From Aldrovandia affinis (lineage: Eukaryota > Chordata > Actinopteri > Notacanthiformes > Halosauridae): a stretch of 64,000 bases of DNA. The stretch covers positions 3,976,399 to 4,040,398 of the forward strand of contig JAINUG010000055.1 of assembly GCA_029706075.1 (NCBI GenBank), read 5' to 3'. The position numbers and the translations under genes were made by a program. The notes below the pieces were generated by a model that was not told the DNA's origin, did no database searches, and worked only from the letters and a program-made list of their open reading frames with translations. The stretch's first letter is position 1; the number at the start of each line of letters is the position of its first letter. Of the stretch, positions 1 through 10,911 are shown piece by piece.

Positions 1-229
1 CGTGACTATTGGACATAAGCCTTCAGTGAGAATAAAAATCCCACAATCTCATCATAAAAATAACAGAAACAGTATCCCTTGCACCCAATATTAGCCTATA
101 TTGTCACTCACATCACTAACCTAAGGTAGTGATTTTTGATGACTTGGGGATAAAAAAAAACATGTAGAATTAAAATGACAAAGACCGCCCCCGCCCTGCC
201 TTCCTCCCTCCTTCTTCTTTCGTGTATCG

Positions 230-676
230 TCATATGTCCAGCTCCGTGTCGTGCAGCCACGCCCTCGTCTCAGGTCCCACTCGGAAGAGGCCCTCCTCCG
301 AAGGTGGTCTATGCAGGGGACAGGCGGTGGTGATGTGGTCGGCAGTCTGCTCAGGCTCCCCGCACTCACACGCTGCGCTGTCTGTTAGGCCCCACTTCTT
401 CATGGACGCTTTGAAGCAGCCGACCCCGGTGCGTAGGCGGTTCAGGAGGGTCCATTGCCGGCGAGGTAGGTCTTCTCCTTCAACGCCATCTCCAGGATTC
501 CGGATGTAATGGTGTAGGCGTGTATGCCCTGCCGACTCCCACTCCTGCTTCCAGGCTACCGCCAGCCAGGCTTTCGTTGTCAGATCCTCCGGAATAGAAG
601 TAAGCATCTCTTGTGCCGCCTTGTTCCTCCCTCCGACTGTGCAACATCCTCTGGCGTTATATTTTAAACTGCACAT
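230..676 (-). pseudogene. Non-LTR retrotransposon ORF2 C-terminal fragment
   Basis: This is the tail of a non-LTR (LINE) pol protein, about 140 codons open on the minus strand. It has the pattern found after the RT/RNase H part of Jockey/I-type elements: a stretch beginning QWTLLNRLRTG, then KWGL, then a zinc-knuckle-like C-x-C-x8-H-x4-C cluster (CECG...TADHI..ACP), and a stop soon after. The upstream RT domain is absent, so the copy is 5' truncated, as is usual for LINEs; recognisable protein starts near 660. The first methionine is not a real start. The clade assignment is family knowledge, not tested; RNase-H-bearing clades such as I or R1 are the alternatives. No function is expected in this copy. 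Confidence 0.6.
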
Positions 677-1366
677 TTTTTATTTTACAACATAATGTAG
701 GCCATACTACCACAACAAAAACCAAATGTGCTGTAGGCCTATGTAGATCGGTCATCAATCAATTGGTCAATAAATCAATTGTGTTCATCAAATCAATCGG
801 TCATGTAGCTTTCGTGCAGCACCATGGCGACATTCACAAAGTCTCTCCGACAAATACGTAGTTTCGCCGGTGCATTGAACAAAACATGAGCTTTTATTCC
901 AACCAGATAAAGTTCTAAATTCAGTCATTTCTGATTTAGGCTAGATAAAACATGCGTATATGCCTGACGTACGAATCTTTATTTTTGGGTGCTAAAAAAT
1001 TAGCAATGCAGTCCTCATCCATTGTTAGGGCTTCTATCACAGATAGCTAGCTAGCTAACGTTAGCTATTGATACTGATAATGACACTAACGTCAGTTCAA
1101 ACTGCTTTATCGTTTAAAACAAAAGTAGTTTTAGAGGTAGTTTACATTGACTCACTTAATAGTATACTGTATATATATTTATTTTTTTAACTCGGAGTTG
1201 GAAAAAATACACTGATAATTTCTAAGATACCAAAATCACGGCTAATATACAGACACAAAACGTCACTCTAGTCTAGCTAGCTATACGGTGCTCACTGCTC
1301 AAACGCTGCTACCATCGAGGGGAGATGTGGAAAATTATTTTGATCTATTCAGTTAGTGACGTATAC
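677..1366. other. No gene recognised
   Basis: AT-rich flank with short open frames only. It contains palindromic AGCTAGCTAGCTAACGTTAGCTA-type runs near 1045-1070 and 1275-1285, which are common in fish non-coding DNA. Nothing codes here. Confidence 0.5.
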
Positions 1367-1779
1367 CAGGGCCTTCTCGAAGGCTCCGAAGTGGCCCGAA
1401 TGTATTGAAAAAATGTCCCACCCACTACAAATTTAAATATGATTGGCTAATCCACCTGTCATTCCCTACATCTGCCCTAATGCACTTGAATGGCAGAGGC
1501 CTTCAATCCAACTACTGAAGGCTTAAGGTCACACAGTAGGTAGATTGTTCTACCCAGAGACGACCAAAATAAAAAAGCTGATTGGCCCTTTTTTCTTTCA
1601 CTTAAAATTCACTTTTTTTCCAAAACAAAATAAATCACGAGATGAGACACTGATGACAGATATATTGTTTAACATTAAAGGAATAAAAAACAAATACATT
1701 ATATTGTGATTTAATGGATTTTACATTTTTCATTTTATTATATTTTCTTAGGCCTTCAGTGAAGGCTTAGAAGGCCTGG
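1367..1779. mobile_element. Possible degenerate hAT-like MITE
   Basis: The left end begins CAGGGCCTTCTCGAAGG and the right end, read on the minus strand, begins CAGGCCTTCTAAGCCTTC. This is an imperfect terminal inverted repeat around about 400 bp of AT-rich non-coding DNA, with more CCTTCAGTGAAGG palindromes inside. CAGGG ends suggest hAT, but the 8-bp flanks (ACGTATAC and GACAGTTC) do not match. The call is therefore weak. Confidence 0.35.
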
Positions 1780-2190
1780 ACAGTTCCCCACTGATATATA
1801 TACTTTATGCACACACACACACAGATAAACAAAGTGAAATATACCGTTGCAGTTCAAGTTCAAACTTGCAATGAAAGTAAGGGTAAAACCAGGACACTCA
1901 GCATGTAAGAGAAAGCTCAGGGGTTTAAATATGACAGGGTAATAAGAGGAGTTATTAACCTAGATTTAAAGTCAGCTATGCTTTTACAGTCTCTGAGACC
2001 GCGTGACAGAAAGATGCATTGCTTTGATGTTGTAAAAGTACAGGATCTTTACCCCAGGGTGGACATTTTTGATTTGAGGACAGAGTAATGGCCACTGCTT
2101 ACACGGAGAGAAAAGGACACAGACGATCAAATTAGAACACAACAAAGAACAAGAGTCACAGTTAGAGAGAATGCAAAGACTGTTACCCTG

Positions 2191-2294
2191 CTGAAGCACT
2201 GTTATGTGGCTGAAGCACTGTTATGCTTCTGAAGCACTGTTATGCTGCTGAAGCATTGTTATGATACTGAAGCACTGTTATGCTGCTGAAGCAC
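2191..2294. repeat. 19-bp tandem repeat, about 5.5 copies
   Basis: The unit CTGAAGCACTGTTATGCTG repeats in register with a few substitutions and is followed by a T run. It is a short minisatellite in the grm7 downstream flank, with no sign of coding. Confidence 0.85.
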
Positions 2295-2621
2295 TTTTTT
2301 TTTTTTTTGCATTTACATCGGCCAGATGACCATCTGCACCTTATGGAATTGCGAGAACAAACGGAAATGAAGAGCCAGCCGGCCTTAGCAATAAGCATTC
2401 TATTTTGACAATACCAAAAACTATGGGCTCATTGCCCACATGTAAGCATTATCATTTTTATTATTCCTTTTTTTCTATTATTTGAGAAGTGTTTTATGAA
2501 AATGAATTAGGCTATTAATTAGGCTGGGTGAGTCATTTTGTGGTGTGGAAGGATGGCAATGCCTGGAATTTTAGGACAAACACAAAGCGCACTGAAGACA
2601 AAGTGCAAGTTTGTGGAATCT

Positions 2622-2847
2622 ACATTTTACATTTACATTTTTAGGCATTTTGCAGACGTTCTTATCTAGAGTGACTTACACAGTTTACATTTCTTTTTCA
2701 TACAATCCATTTATACAGTTGGATATTTTACTGAAGTAATTCAGGTTCAGCAATTCAACAGCAGTGCCCCACCTGGGAATTGAACCTGCAACCTCTCAGT
2801 TACAAGCCCAGCTCCCTAACCATTACACTACACTGCCAGCCAGGATC
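2622..2847 (-). mobile_element. tRNA-derived SINE, family A
   Basis: Read on the minus strand it has a tRNA-like head with a B-box-like GGTTCAATTCCCAGG, then a body (TTGCTGAACC, ATATCCAACTG), then the tail in which AGACGTTCTTATCTAGAG is visible on the plus strand. The flanks TGTGGAATCT (2612-2621) and TGTTGAATCT (2848-2857) are a probable target duplication with one mismatch. Other copies lie at 23556, 33866, 38130, 52988 and 61091. Confidence 0.8.
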
Positions 2848-2904
2848 TGTTGAATCTTTGGCTTTTGGCAGACATTGAAACCCTTCTGCCTTGTCACATT
2901 TCCA

Positions 2905-2975
2905 TTGACATGTTTACATTTAATTTTGGCCATTTAGCAGACGTTCTTATCTAGAGGGGCTTACAATAAGTGAAT
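2905..2975 (-). repeat. SINE family A tail fragment
   Basis: Only the 3' tail is present (CCATTTAGCAGACGTTCTTA on the plus strand). It lies 60 bp beyond the fuller copy at 2622-2847, with no head. Confidence 0.6.
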
Positions 2976-3505
2976 TTTAAACAGCAAGAATGTACAGCAT
3001 TTTAAACAGCAAGAATCCTTACCTGTCACAGTAATGAAGACGGCATTTGCATCCCAACTGTAAGAGGTCCATGCTCTATCAATGTTCTGCTTGATCGCGA
3101 TGCCGCCTGTGTTCACCATGGTTGTGGGTCTCCTCATAACTCCTTCAATCTGTTCAAATCTGACCTCTGACCTTTGTACAGGCACTCAGAAGGGAGTCAT
3201 CTGGATACACCATCTGGATTTTATTATTATTCTTTTTTTACAAATTACCAGGCATATCACTGGATACCAGCATCAATTAAATTGAGTATAAAATTTCAAT
3301 ATAATGTCAGTCAACAACCTTCTGTAATTCAGAATGAATTAGTATAAACATTTGAAAGGTCATTTAATGCCATGCATAATGGACAGTCGCACGTGTGAGT
3401 AGTGGCAGCGAGCGTGTGCTTAGATGAACAACATCATCGCTCACATTGTGGGAATTTGGAAAAGCATCCTGATTGGCCGGTGCCCAGTCATACCGCCATT
3501 ATCTA

Positions 3506-4065
3506 CAGGTGACTGTCAAAATAAAGGAAACATCAACATAACATGTCTTAATAGGGTGTTGGGCTACCACGAGCCACCATAACAGCTTCAGTGCACCGTG
3601 GCATAGATTCTACAAGTGTCTGGAACTCTACTGGAGGGATACAACACCATTCATCCACAATAAATTCCATCATTTGGTGTTTTGTTGATGGTGGTGGAAA
3701 ACGTTGTCTCAGGCAATGCTCCGCAATCTCCCGTAAGTGTTCAATTGGGTTGGGATCTGGTGACTGAGACAGCCATGGCATATGGTATACACTGTTTTCA
3801 TTCTCATCAAACATTCAGTAACCGCACAGCCATGGCATATGGTATACATTGTTTTCATGTTCATCAAACATTCAGTAACCACTTGTGTCCTGTGGATGAG
3901 GTATTTTCATCCTTGTATTTATTGGCATTTACCTTGCCCTCTAAGTGGACCTAAACCATGCCAGAGTGGACCTAAACCATACCAGGAGAATGCACCCCAC
4001 ACCATAACAGAGCTGCCAGAACCATTAATTTACTCATCTGTTTCCTTTAGTTTGGCAGTTACCTG
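3506..4065 (-). mobile_element. Tc1/mariner-like element, family A, shortened
   Basis: The terminal inverted repeats are about 26 bp (left CAGGTGACTGTCAAAATAAA, right ending TTTGGCAGTTACCTG), flanked by TA on both sides as expected for IS630/Tc1 insertion. On the minus strand, 3548-3814 still encodes the end of a Tc1 transposase: a PDPNPIEHLRE segment carrying the last catalytic acidic residue, then LVESMPR and RGSPTPY at the C-terminus. The N-terminal DNA-binding part and the first two catalytic Asp are missing, so it cannot move itself. About 58 bp is tandemly duplicated around 3771-3888 (CATGGCATATGGTATACA twice). Confidence 0.8.
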
Positions 4066-4072
4066 TACATTG

Positions 4073-4829
4073 ATTCAGATATGCCCTTTTTCAAGTTGTT
4101 TTCACTTCAATCTACTTTGTTTGCTGGAGTATGAACTTTTTCATCACTAGGTGGGTTCCACACTATACAAATGCTGTATAGTACATTTCTGTATTTGTTG
4201 TGCATGTCCACTAATGGAAACGAATGGTCTTCACTTCATACTGGTCGTTCATGCATGCATCCATCGTCTTACTTCAAACCAATTGGTGCGGTTTACTTTC
4301 TCACCAGCTGCGAAGTGGACCACATTTGAAACCTACCAGACACCACTTTGTACAAACGAAGAGTGTATGTTTTCAGCACCAGGAATTCAGACCGAAGCAT
4401 GCTCTAGTCCTTTATCTGAACCTCCAGCAAGTCTCGGGGACCACCTACGTCCAACTTCTTTGTATATGAAACAATCACATTCCATTAGGCTCCCTTGGCA
4501 TACTTAATAAATCAGAGTGATGCATAACATCTCTTGATGCATAACCGCTCTGCAAACTCCCTTTTCTGATGGCATTTTAATGGTGCAATTAAGACGAAAC
4601 CAAAACAATTGCTGAACGGAGCCGTGACAGTAATTCTGCCGCCATTTCAGATACGCGTGGCGCACAAAGGGCAGTGAGCAAACAGCGTGTATTGTGCTTG
4701 TGTTTCTACCGTCAGTAAAATCATCCCGGTCCTTTGAGAGTTAAAATGATTGTGCCGATGCTGGAGGCCCGAGATGAAATGTCAAACACTTACTTAGCAT
4801 GTGGTTAGAGATTGGTGTGTCTCTCATAG
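4073..4829. other. No gene recognised
   Basis: Short overlapping open frames lie at 4151-4507 on the plus strand, but they have no recognisable domain and no codon pattern typical of a gene. I see no repeat I can name. Confidence 0.45.
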
Positions 4830-4875
4830 GGCCCTCCTGTGGCGTAATGGTAAAGGCACTCACCCAGAGTGCAAG

Positions 4876-5306
4876 TGTAACGGAGTTGGTTCTGCCCACA
4901 GTGAGTTTTGAACCGAGGATCTCGATGCGACAAGAGAGCAATTTAGCCCACTGAGCTAAAGACTCAAGTCTCTAACTCTGGGAACTAATCACACTCTTAT
5001 TGACGTCACATTCTGTAGCGGACGCTCAAGTACCAGAGCTCATCCGCTACATTCTCCCCTTTGAAACTCCTGTGGCAGCAACCACGGCCCGACCGATTAC
5101 CATCAGTCGTAGCATGCGAGTCACGGAACCAATGTAACAGAGTTGATTCTCCCCGCAGCGAGTTTCGAACCGAGGATCTCGACGCAACAAGAGAGCAATT
5201 TAGCCCGCTGAGCTAAAGACTCACGTCCCTAACTGGGAACCAATCACACTCTTATCCACATCACATTTTGTAGCGGACGCTCAAGTACCAGAGCTCACCC
5301 GTTACA
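4876..5306 (-). mobile_element. TRIM-like miniature LTR retrotransposon with tRNA-like LTRs
   Basis: Two direct repeats of 176 bp (4876-5051) and 174 bp (5133-5306), each starting TGTAAC or TGTAGC and ending TTACA or CTACA, flank only 81 bp. Read on the minus strand, the 5' LTR is followed after one base by TGGTTCCGTGACTCGCAT (5114-5131). This matches 16 of 18 positions of the tRNA-His primer-binding site TGGTGCCGTGACTCGGAT. The 3' LTR is preceded directly by the polypurine tract AAAGGGGAGAA (5052-5062). There is no coding capacity. Candidate 4-bp target duplication: CAAG (4872-4875) and GAAG (5307-5310). Each LTR holds a perfect Pol III A-box (TAGCTCAGCGGG) and a B-box-like GGTTCGAAACT about 32 bp later. 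Confidence 0.75.
5114..5131 (-). other. Candidate tRNA-His primer-binding site
   Basis: The sequence is TGGTTCCGTGACTCGCAT on the minus strand, one base after the end of the 5' LTR. It is complementary to the 3' end of eukaryotic tRNA-His except at positions 5 and 16. It sets the element's orientation as minus. Confidence 0.7.
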
Positions 5307-5612
5307 GAAGTTTCCTACTGCGGCCGGGATTGGCCGGGAGTCCCGTTCGGGGGCGCCGGTTGGCTGCCCACCCGAGGGGAGTGGGGAGGGAAGCTGACAT
5401 GAGCTCGCATGTAAGAGTAGAGCCAGAGTGTGTACCAGAGTTGTAGGGGGTTCCGGTTCTCAGAAGAGGCGGTTCATTTGCCTTTGTCACTGCCGGTCCC
5501 AGAGCTGCAGTGGCGAGCTCATAGTGCGAGGGAGGGGTGGATAGTTGAAGTAGACAGAGGGTGCAATTGGCTACTAAATGGGGGAAAAATTGTATAAGAA
5601 TAAAAATAAATC

Positions 5613-6892
5613 TGAAAAAAAGTGTCTTTCATAAACTTCTTTCTATATTCTCATTCCCTGGCAAGTAAATGGAAAGGCCAAATAGCGAATATACAATCCC
5701 TGGGACGCAGGTTAATAACTTGCTTTCATGTGGATACCTCAAATTGGGTTCTATTGACACCTGCTATTTCCCTTCAGATTGAGCGAAGGACCTCATTAAA
5801 TCAGGGACGTGGTCGTTTGAGGCAAACGGAAGCGTTTTTTTTATTTTTTCTCCGTTTTTTTCTTGCATGTGAGCTTCATATTCCCGTATTTTTTATTTAT
5901 TTCTCTGCCATTATTTCATTTGTAAGCTCTTCAATTACGTGAATCCATGTGCATATAACTTGCAGTCTTTCACAAAACGTAATGAACGTTTTGGAGGTTG
6001 GATTGTAGCCAAGAGTGCATTGTAACGAAGAATGAAATAGGACGGGGATGAATTGCAAAAGGGCTAAAATATGTGAAATCACCTGACTGTCTCTAATCAC
6101 TAAAATCAGACCTGAATTAATACTGGCTTGTCTTCAGTCTTAAACTCCCACAAGCTGGTTCTTTAACATTGTTTCCCTTTGGATAAACATAATTATGCAC
6201 AAGTGAATAAACGCTGAATGCCAACTAAGATTCTGTGTTCAAACAATAACTAGCTGTCCACAGCTGTTCAGGGTAGTGTCACGTCCCAAACTATACCAGC
6301 TGGATACATCATCTAGGACAAGACAAGACAATCAAAACCATGCATAAATGCATTCTGATTTTGAGCAATAGTGCTATGATGTGCCACCTGTGTGATTCAG
6401 CATACCCCCCCCACACACAGGAGTACAGTATTGCTCAATTTCCACAATGAAATGAAAAGTTGGTAAATATTTGTTTTTGTCAAGAGAAGGATTATCATCA
6501 AACTAAAAGCAAAAACAGGAGAAGGACAAACTTGAGAGCTGAGGTTTATTTATTTAATATTTATTTGAGTAGGGACAGATACAAAAAACATAGACACATT
6601 GCATTAACAACAGGCTGATGCCCTGTATCAAAACATTTGTAGCTTGGGCTAAGTTAAGTTGTGTCAAATTGTATAACACTAGGAAGCTGATTCCAAGAGT
6701 AAAGGACAGCACATAAACAATGGATAGAAAGCCCATAAGGGTTTAGGAAACACTGCCTATGAGCAGCCATTAAAGCGAGCTTAACCCAAAAATAAAGATA
6801 TGTATATATAGAAAAGAGAGAAGGATAGTAATATCCCCAGCACACAACTCAGACACACTGAGACAGCATGCCATGGATTATTTGATCAGAGT
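5613..6892. other. No gene; possible old repeat at 6541-6850
   Basis: AT-rich flank. 6541-6850 (from TTATTTGAGTAGGGACAGAT) resembles a fish interspersed repeat, but I cannot name it. 6405-6420 is a C-run/CACA tract. The rest shows nothing. Confidence 0.35.
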
Positions 6893-7048
6893 CTTTCTGT
6901 GTGGCTCAACAAGTAGGGCATGGGGCTGACAACGCTTATGTTGTGGGTTTGATTCACATTGGGACCACATGTACTGAAAAATGTATGCATTCACTACTAT
7001 GAGTTGCTTTGGATAAAAGTATTTGCTGAATGGCATTTCTTATCTTAT
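6893..7048 (+). mobile_element. tRNA-derived SINE, family C
   Basis: The head has A-box-like TGGCTCAACAAGTAGGGCA and B-box-like GGTTTGATTCAC. The tail is GAGTTGCTTTGGATAAAAG..TTGCTGAATGGC. The same family is inserted in a Tc1 element at 30734-30893. Confidence 0.7.
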
Positions 7049-8399
7049 ATGCTAATTGGAGCCCATTCACCTGTTTCATGTAACATCACGCCCCTGTGTG
7101 TGACAAGGCCTGTCGTTATGATTTTTTGACATTTTCTTGTTGTGGCTATGAGGGGGCTTAGACATTGATTAAAGCCATTGTATGCTAGTTAGCCAGTGCC
7201 AGTCTTAGTGTGATGTTTGTCAGCTCAACATAACAAACTGCTAGCATCATTTTGCAATTGGAAGGTAGCTAACACTGGCTAGTTGTTAAAGCAAAGAAAT
7301 ATCTTTCCAATTGTGCTTACAGGCTGAAATGGGTAGCCATTTATGTTCTTAGCTAGCAAATGTCACAGCTCTAATGGGGCTGCACACTTATTCGCTACCA
7401 AGTTATCCATCAATCATAACTAGATAGCTAGCTAGTTAGTTATAATTAATAATAATAATGCATAGCAAAATGACATTTATAAACCACACATAAGTTAGGA
7501 CGAATGGATTTTTTATATTTTTTGCGAAACATGCAAATAAAGTTCTGGACAGTGTGTCTCCCAGAATTTTGTCTCCCTGGACGCAGTGACTGAGCGACAG
7601 GCCCCTGTCACTTCCTGTCTAGTAAGAGGCGGGAAGGGGGGGAGGGCGGTTCAGCTGTCCCTACTGCTGACCGTGCATGTCATCAGCAAGACGTGAGCCT
7701 CTGGCCGCTAATGCCCTGCCAATCAATGCCAGCTTTGATGACATTCTGGAATTCACACTGTTGCATTGGCAGTTTGGTGAAAGCCCTGTGGTGTCAAGGA
7801 AGGCGCTTTCCCTCTTTGCTCTTTGGGAGTTGAGGGTTGCATTGTTTTCCTGCTGTCTCTGCCTTGTGTGCATTGTACAGGGTACAGGAAGAAAAGCATA
7901 CATTTTTCAGTAGTTTTTTTTTACTGCATTTTGCCTAATTATTAGTGAATGTGAATGCTTTAGACTTTGTTAGCTTTGCTAGCCCTAAACCATGCCAGGG
8001 AAATGCACCCCACAGCAATGACATGACTGTCTATGTGACAATATACTGTAATTTACTACTAATACAGTATCAGCTTACTGTTTGGCCATCAACGGATGTT
8101 ATTGTGTATGGTTGACATTCATATGAAGCCCTGGTTAACTTCAGAACTATGCTCATTCTGTATGGACAAGTCGCAATAGCAAAGCAGACAACATAATTGC
8201 AAATCAATGATATTGATCAGAAGCATGTTTGTCTGGGATTTTTCCTGATAAAGGTGTTTTTTTCTCCAAGCAGCTATGAAGGGTTGTGTTTCCCAAGAAA
8301 ATACCTCATGTTTAGCCAGCCAAATAAATGATACGGTTAACATTTGTCACAGTGGGTGTCCTTTTCCAAAATATCTTAAAATTGATTTTCTTCAACAGT
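7049..8399. other. Non-coding; small Tc1-A remnant at 7983-8025
   Basis: 7983-8025 (CCATGCCAGGGAAATGCACC then CCACA) matches the subterminal part of Tc1 family A. 7600-7900 is a moderately GC-rich stretch open on both strands, with no recognised protein. The rest is plain AT-rich DNA. Confidence 0.4.
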
Positions 8400-8500
8400 C
8401 TGTTGGCTACAAAGCTGGCTTGTGAAATGTAAAAGCACTTTGAGCTGCATTCTGTATAAAAGGTGCTATATAAATACAGTTTATTATTATTATTATCTAC
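8400..8500 (+). repeat. LINE/SINE 3' tail with TTA microsatellite
   Basis: The text AAGCACTTTGAGCTGCATTC then GGTGCTATATAAATACAGTT then (TTA)n is the typical 3' end of a fish retroposon. No upstream body can be recognised. Confidence 0.55.
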
Positions 8501-8642
8501 AGCTCAGTTGAGCAGGGACAGCTGTTACAGTAGTAGATTGTTACATCTTATTGAATCATGTCTGACTAGTTTTACTCTGATTAGACAAGATCAGGGTGTT
8601 ACATCCTGTTCCAGCTGACCCCTCTAACCTATACTCATAGAC

Positions 8643-8924
8643 ATGTGTGTGTGTGTGAGATTGTATGCATATATATGTGTGTGTGAGTGTATACGTGGTT
8701 GCGTATATGTGTGTGTTTATGTGTGTGTGCGTGTGAATGTGTGCGCGTGTATGGGTATGTGTGTGTGTGCGTGTATGCATGTTTTCGTATATGTGTCTTT
8801 GTGTGTGTGCGCGTTTATGTGTATGTGTATGTGTTTGTGTTTGTGTGTGTGTGTGTGAATGCATATCTGTGTGTGTGCGTGTATGCTTGTTTTCGTATGT
8901 GTATGTGTGTGTGTGTGTGTGCAT

Positions 8925-8989
<65 letters not shown>

Positions 8990-8991
8990 TC
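8643..8991 (+). repeat. GT-rich microsatellite
   Basis: An interrupted (TG)n array with TATG/CGTG variants, ending in an uninterrupted (GT)n run at about 8931-8987. The open frames here (poly Cys-Val or Thr-His) are artefacts of the repeat. Confidence 0.95.
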
Positions 8992-9663
8992 CATTAAAAT
9001 AACAGTTATGGCCTTTATGTTTTATACCTAGCTGTGCATTTATAAGAGGGATACAACCTTCTATATGTGATCACGTTTATATCTGTGAAGTAAATGTGAC
9101 AATATGTAGTATATACATATATATGTTTACACTACATGTACTACAAACAAGAATAATGTAGTATATACAGTATGTGGAAATGTGTGGTACACATGTGGAT
9201 CACGTGTGCAGAATTCATGTGATGTTTCCGTAAGGGAATACATTTTTTATTCCACATACATTTATTTTCCTAATTATTCAGAACTTGTATTGTTTGATTT
9301 GATGCAACGGCCGTTTGATTTCAGCAATACTTAACATTGTCTTTTTTTGTGTACATGGTTATTCTTTGAAATGCACCCAGTACATGGTGCTGTTGATGTT
9401 TAGTGGATAACCCAGTGCTGGCCACACACAGAGGACATAAGTCTAACTCAATACCGTCAGTTGGTTTAATGATGAGGTCATGGCTTATCATCAGCATAAC
9501 ATTTTTATTGCTTGCTTTTTTCTCTCTCCTTTTAGTAATTCCACAGCTGGAAATGACAGATGGGTTTAGGGACTGGTTTGTGTGTTTTTTGTGTCTCCAC
9601 CACGTATCCGTATAGCTGTCTACTGTGTCTGGCCCATCAGTAAAATGCACTAATTCATACATT

Positions 9664-9880
9664 TGACAACTGCCAAAATAAAGGAAACACTTGAGTAAAT
9701 GAAGGGTTCTGGAAGCTCTGTTATGGTTATGTTTAAATGCTAAATGCTAAATGCAAAAAATGTAAGTGTAAAAGCAATAGTGTGGAGGGTGCATTTTCCT
9801 GGCATGGTTTAGGTCCACTGGCCAGTTCAGGGTGTGAGTTCATAATGACCATCAACAGTCAATAGGTCAATTGTTCAAAA
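9664..9880 (-). mobile_element. Tc1-A end fragment beside a repeat piece
   Basis: 9664-9830 carries one family A terminus (CAACTGCCAAAATAAAGGAA, then the subterminal GGTGCATTTTCCTGGCATGG). 9829-9875 is the inverse of a stretch seen at 35985-36048 next to a LINE tail. It is a truncated composite. Confidence 0.6.
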
Positions 9881-10769
9881 TGAGGTGGTTGCTAGATGCT
9901 AGTGGAGCAAGATTAGGTGCTAAGTATTTGCATTTTTATTACTTCCTGTGACACAGACAGCAGTTCTATCGATCTTCAATTTTACTGTGAAATGTGGGGG
10001 GGGGGGGCTGCTCTCTACTGACAATGTGAACACACTTTGATAAGGTGTCTGATAACTGATAATAATATATATTAATATGATATATATGTAGTCACTCATA
10101 GGCATCAACATCATATCATTTCTTCTTACCCGTGCCATTGAGATGCTATTTCATCTTCAGCATCATTGGATACAAGGACCAGTTTCACCCAGAGTATGCC
10201 GATATCCAGCACACGTCCCATGGAGGATGGGCGGAAACTGGATCATCAGCTAGCCTGAGGCAGATCCGCACCCCCTCCCACCCCCCGCCATCCATCCATC
10301 TGCGTCTCCCTGGTGATTCTGCCTCCTTCAGTAGCTAGCTGGCGTGGGATCCACACCTCCGATCCCCGTCTCCCTGGCGATTCTCCCTCCTCTCTCCATC
10401 CCCAGTTTTTCACATCACTCTTGCCATTGGCAGGCTCAGTTCAGGACATCCTTGGAAAGTGTCCTTGGAAAACATTCCACCTGCATGGAGAGACTTCCAG
10501 AAGCCCTCCAGCTCCAAACTCGATTGCACAATTGTACATCGACACATCTCCGAAAATCAATCTGAATTTGTACCTGTGTCTGTCAGGATAAAATTCAGCA
10601 ATGAAAATCTGGAATTCATTCTGTGCCAATTCCTTAAGGGAGTTATATGAATTTGTTTGTATTGTTCTTGTCATTGAAACAATTAAAATGAAGACTTCAT
10701 GGATTGCTTGTTTATTATGATATATTATATATGGGGTTTATACTGTTTATTTTGTGTCCATGTGTTTGT
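9881..10769. other. No gene recognised
   Basis: Contains a G10 run at about 9997-10006, AT runs near 10060-10090 and CT-rich 10230-10410. Short frames such as 10441-10674 minus lack any recognisable feature. Confidence 0.4.
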
Positions 10770-10779
10770 TCACACTCAC

Positions 10780-10895
10780 TCACTCATGTTAATTCATGCA
10801 CAGACACGAACACGCACACGCACGCAGACACACACACAAACACACGCGCACACGTGAGCACAAGCACAACACAAACCCAAGGAAAGGTTTCTGCA
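10780..10895 (-). promoter_or_regulatory. GU-rich downstream element of the grm7 poly(A) site
   Basis: The plus strand is AC-rich (CACACGCACGCAGACACACA and similar), so the minus-strand transcript is GU-rich just beyond the expected cleavage point. This is the typical composition bound by CstF. It is also simply an AC microsatellite. Confidence 0.5.
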
Positions 10896-10911
10896 CATTT
10901 CGTTAGGGAAT

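Larger units (their letters stand above)
4830..5612 (+). mobile_element. SINE family D, interrupted by a TRIM-like element
   Basis: The head is at 4830-4875 (CTGTGGCGTAATGGTAAAGG then CACTCACCCAGAGTGC) and the body is at 5307-5612 (CGGCCGGGATTGGCCGGGAG ... GGCTACTAAATGGGGGAAAA). A copy without the insertion lies on the minus strand at 12733-13110. Aligning the two shows that head and body are continuous once 4876-5306 and a 4-bp duplication are removed. The body is shared with SINE B at 17811, 28488 and 36232. Confidence 0.75.
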
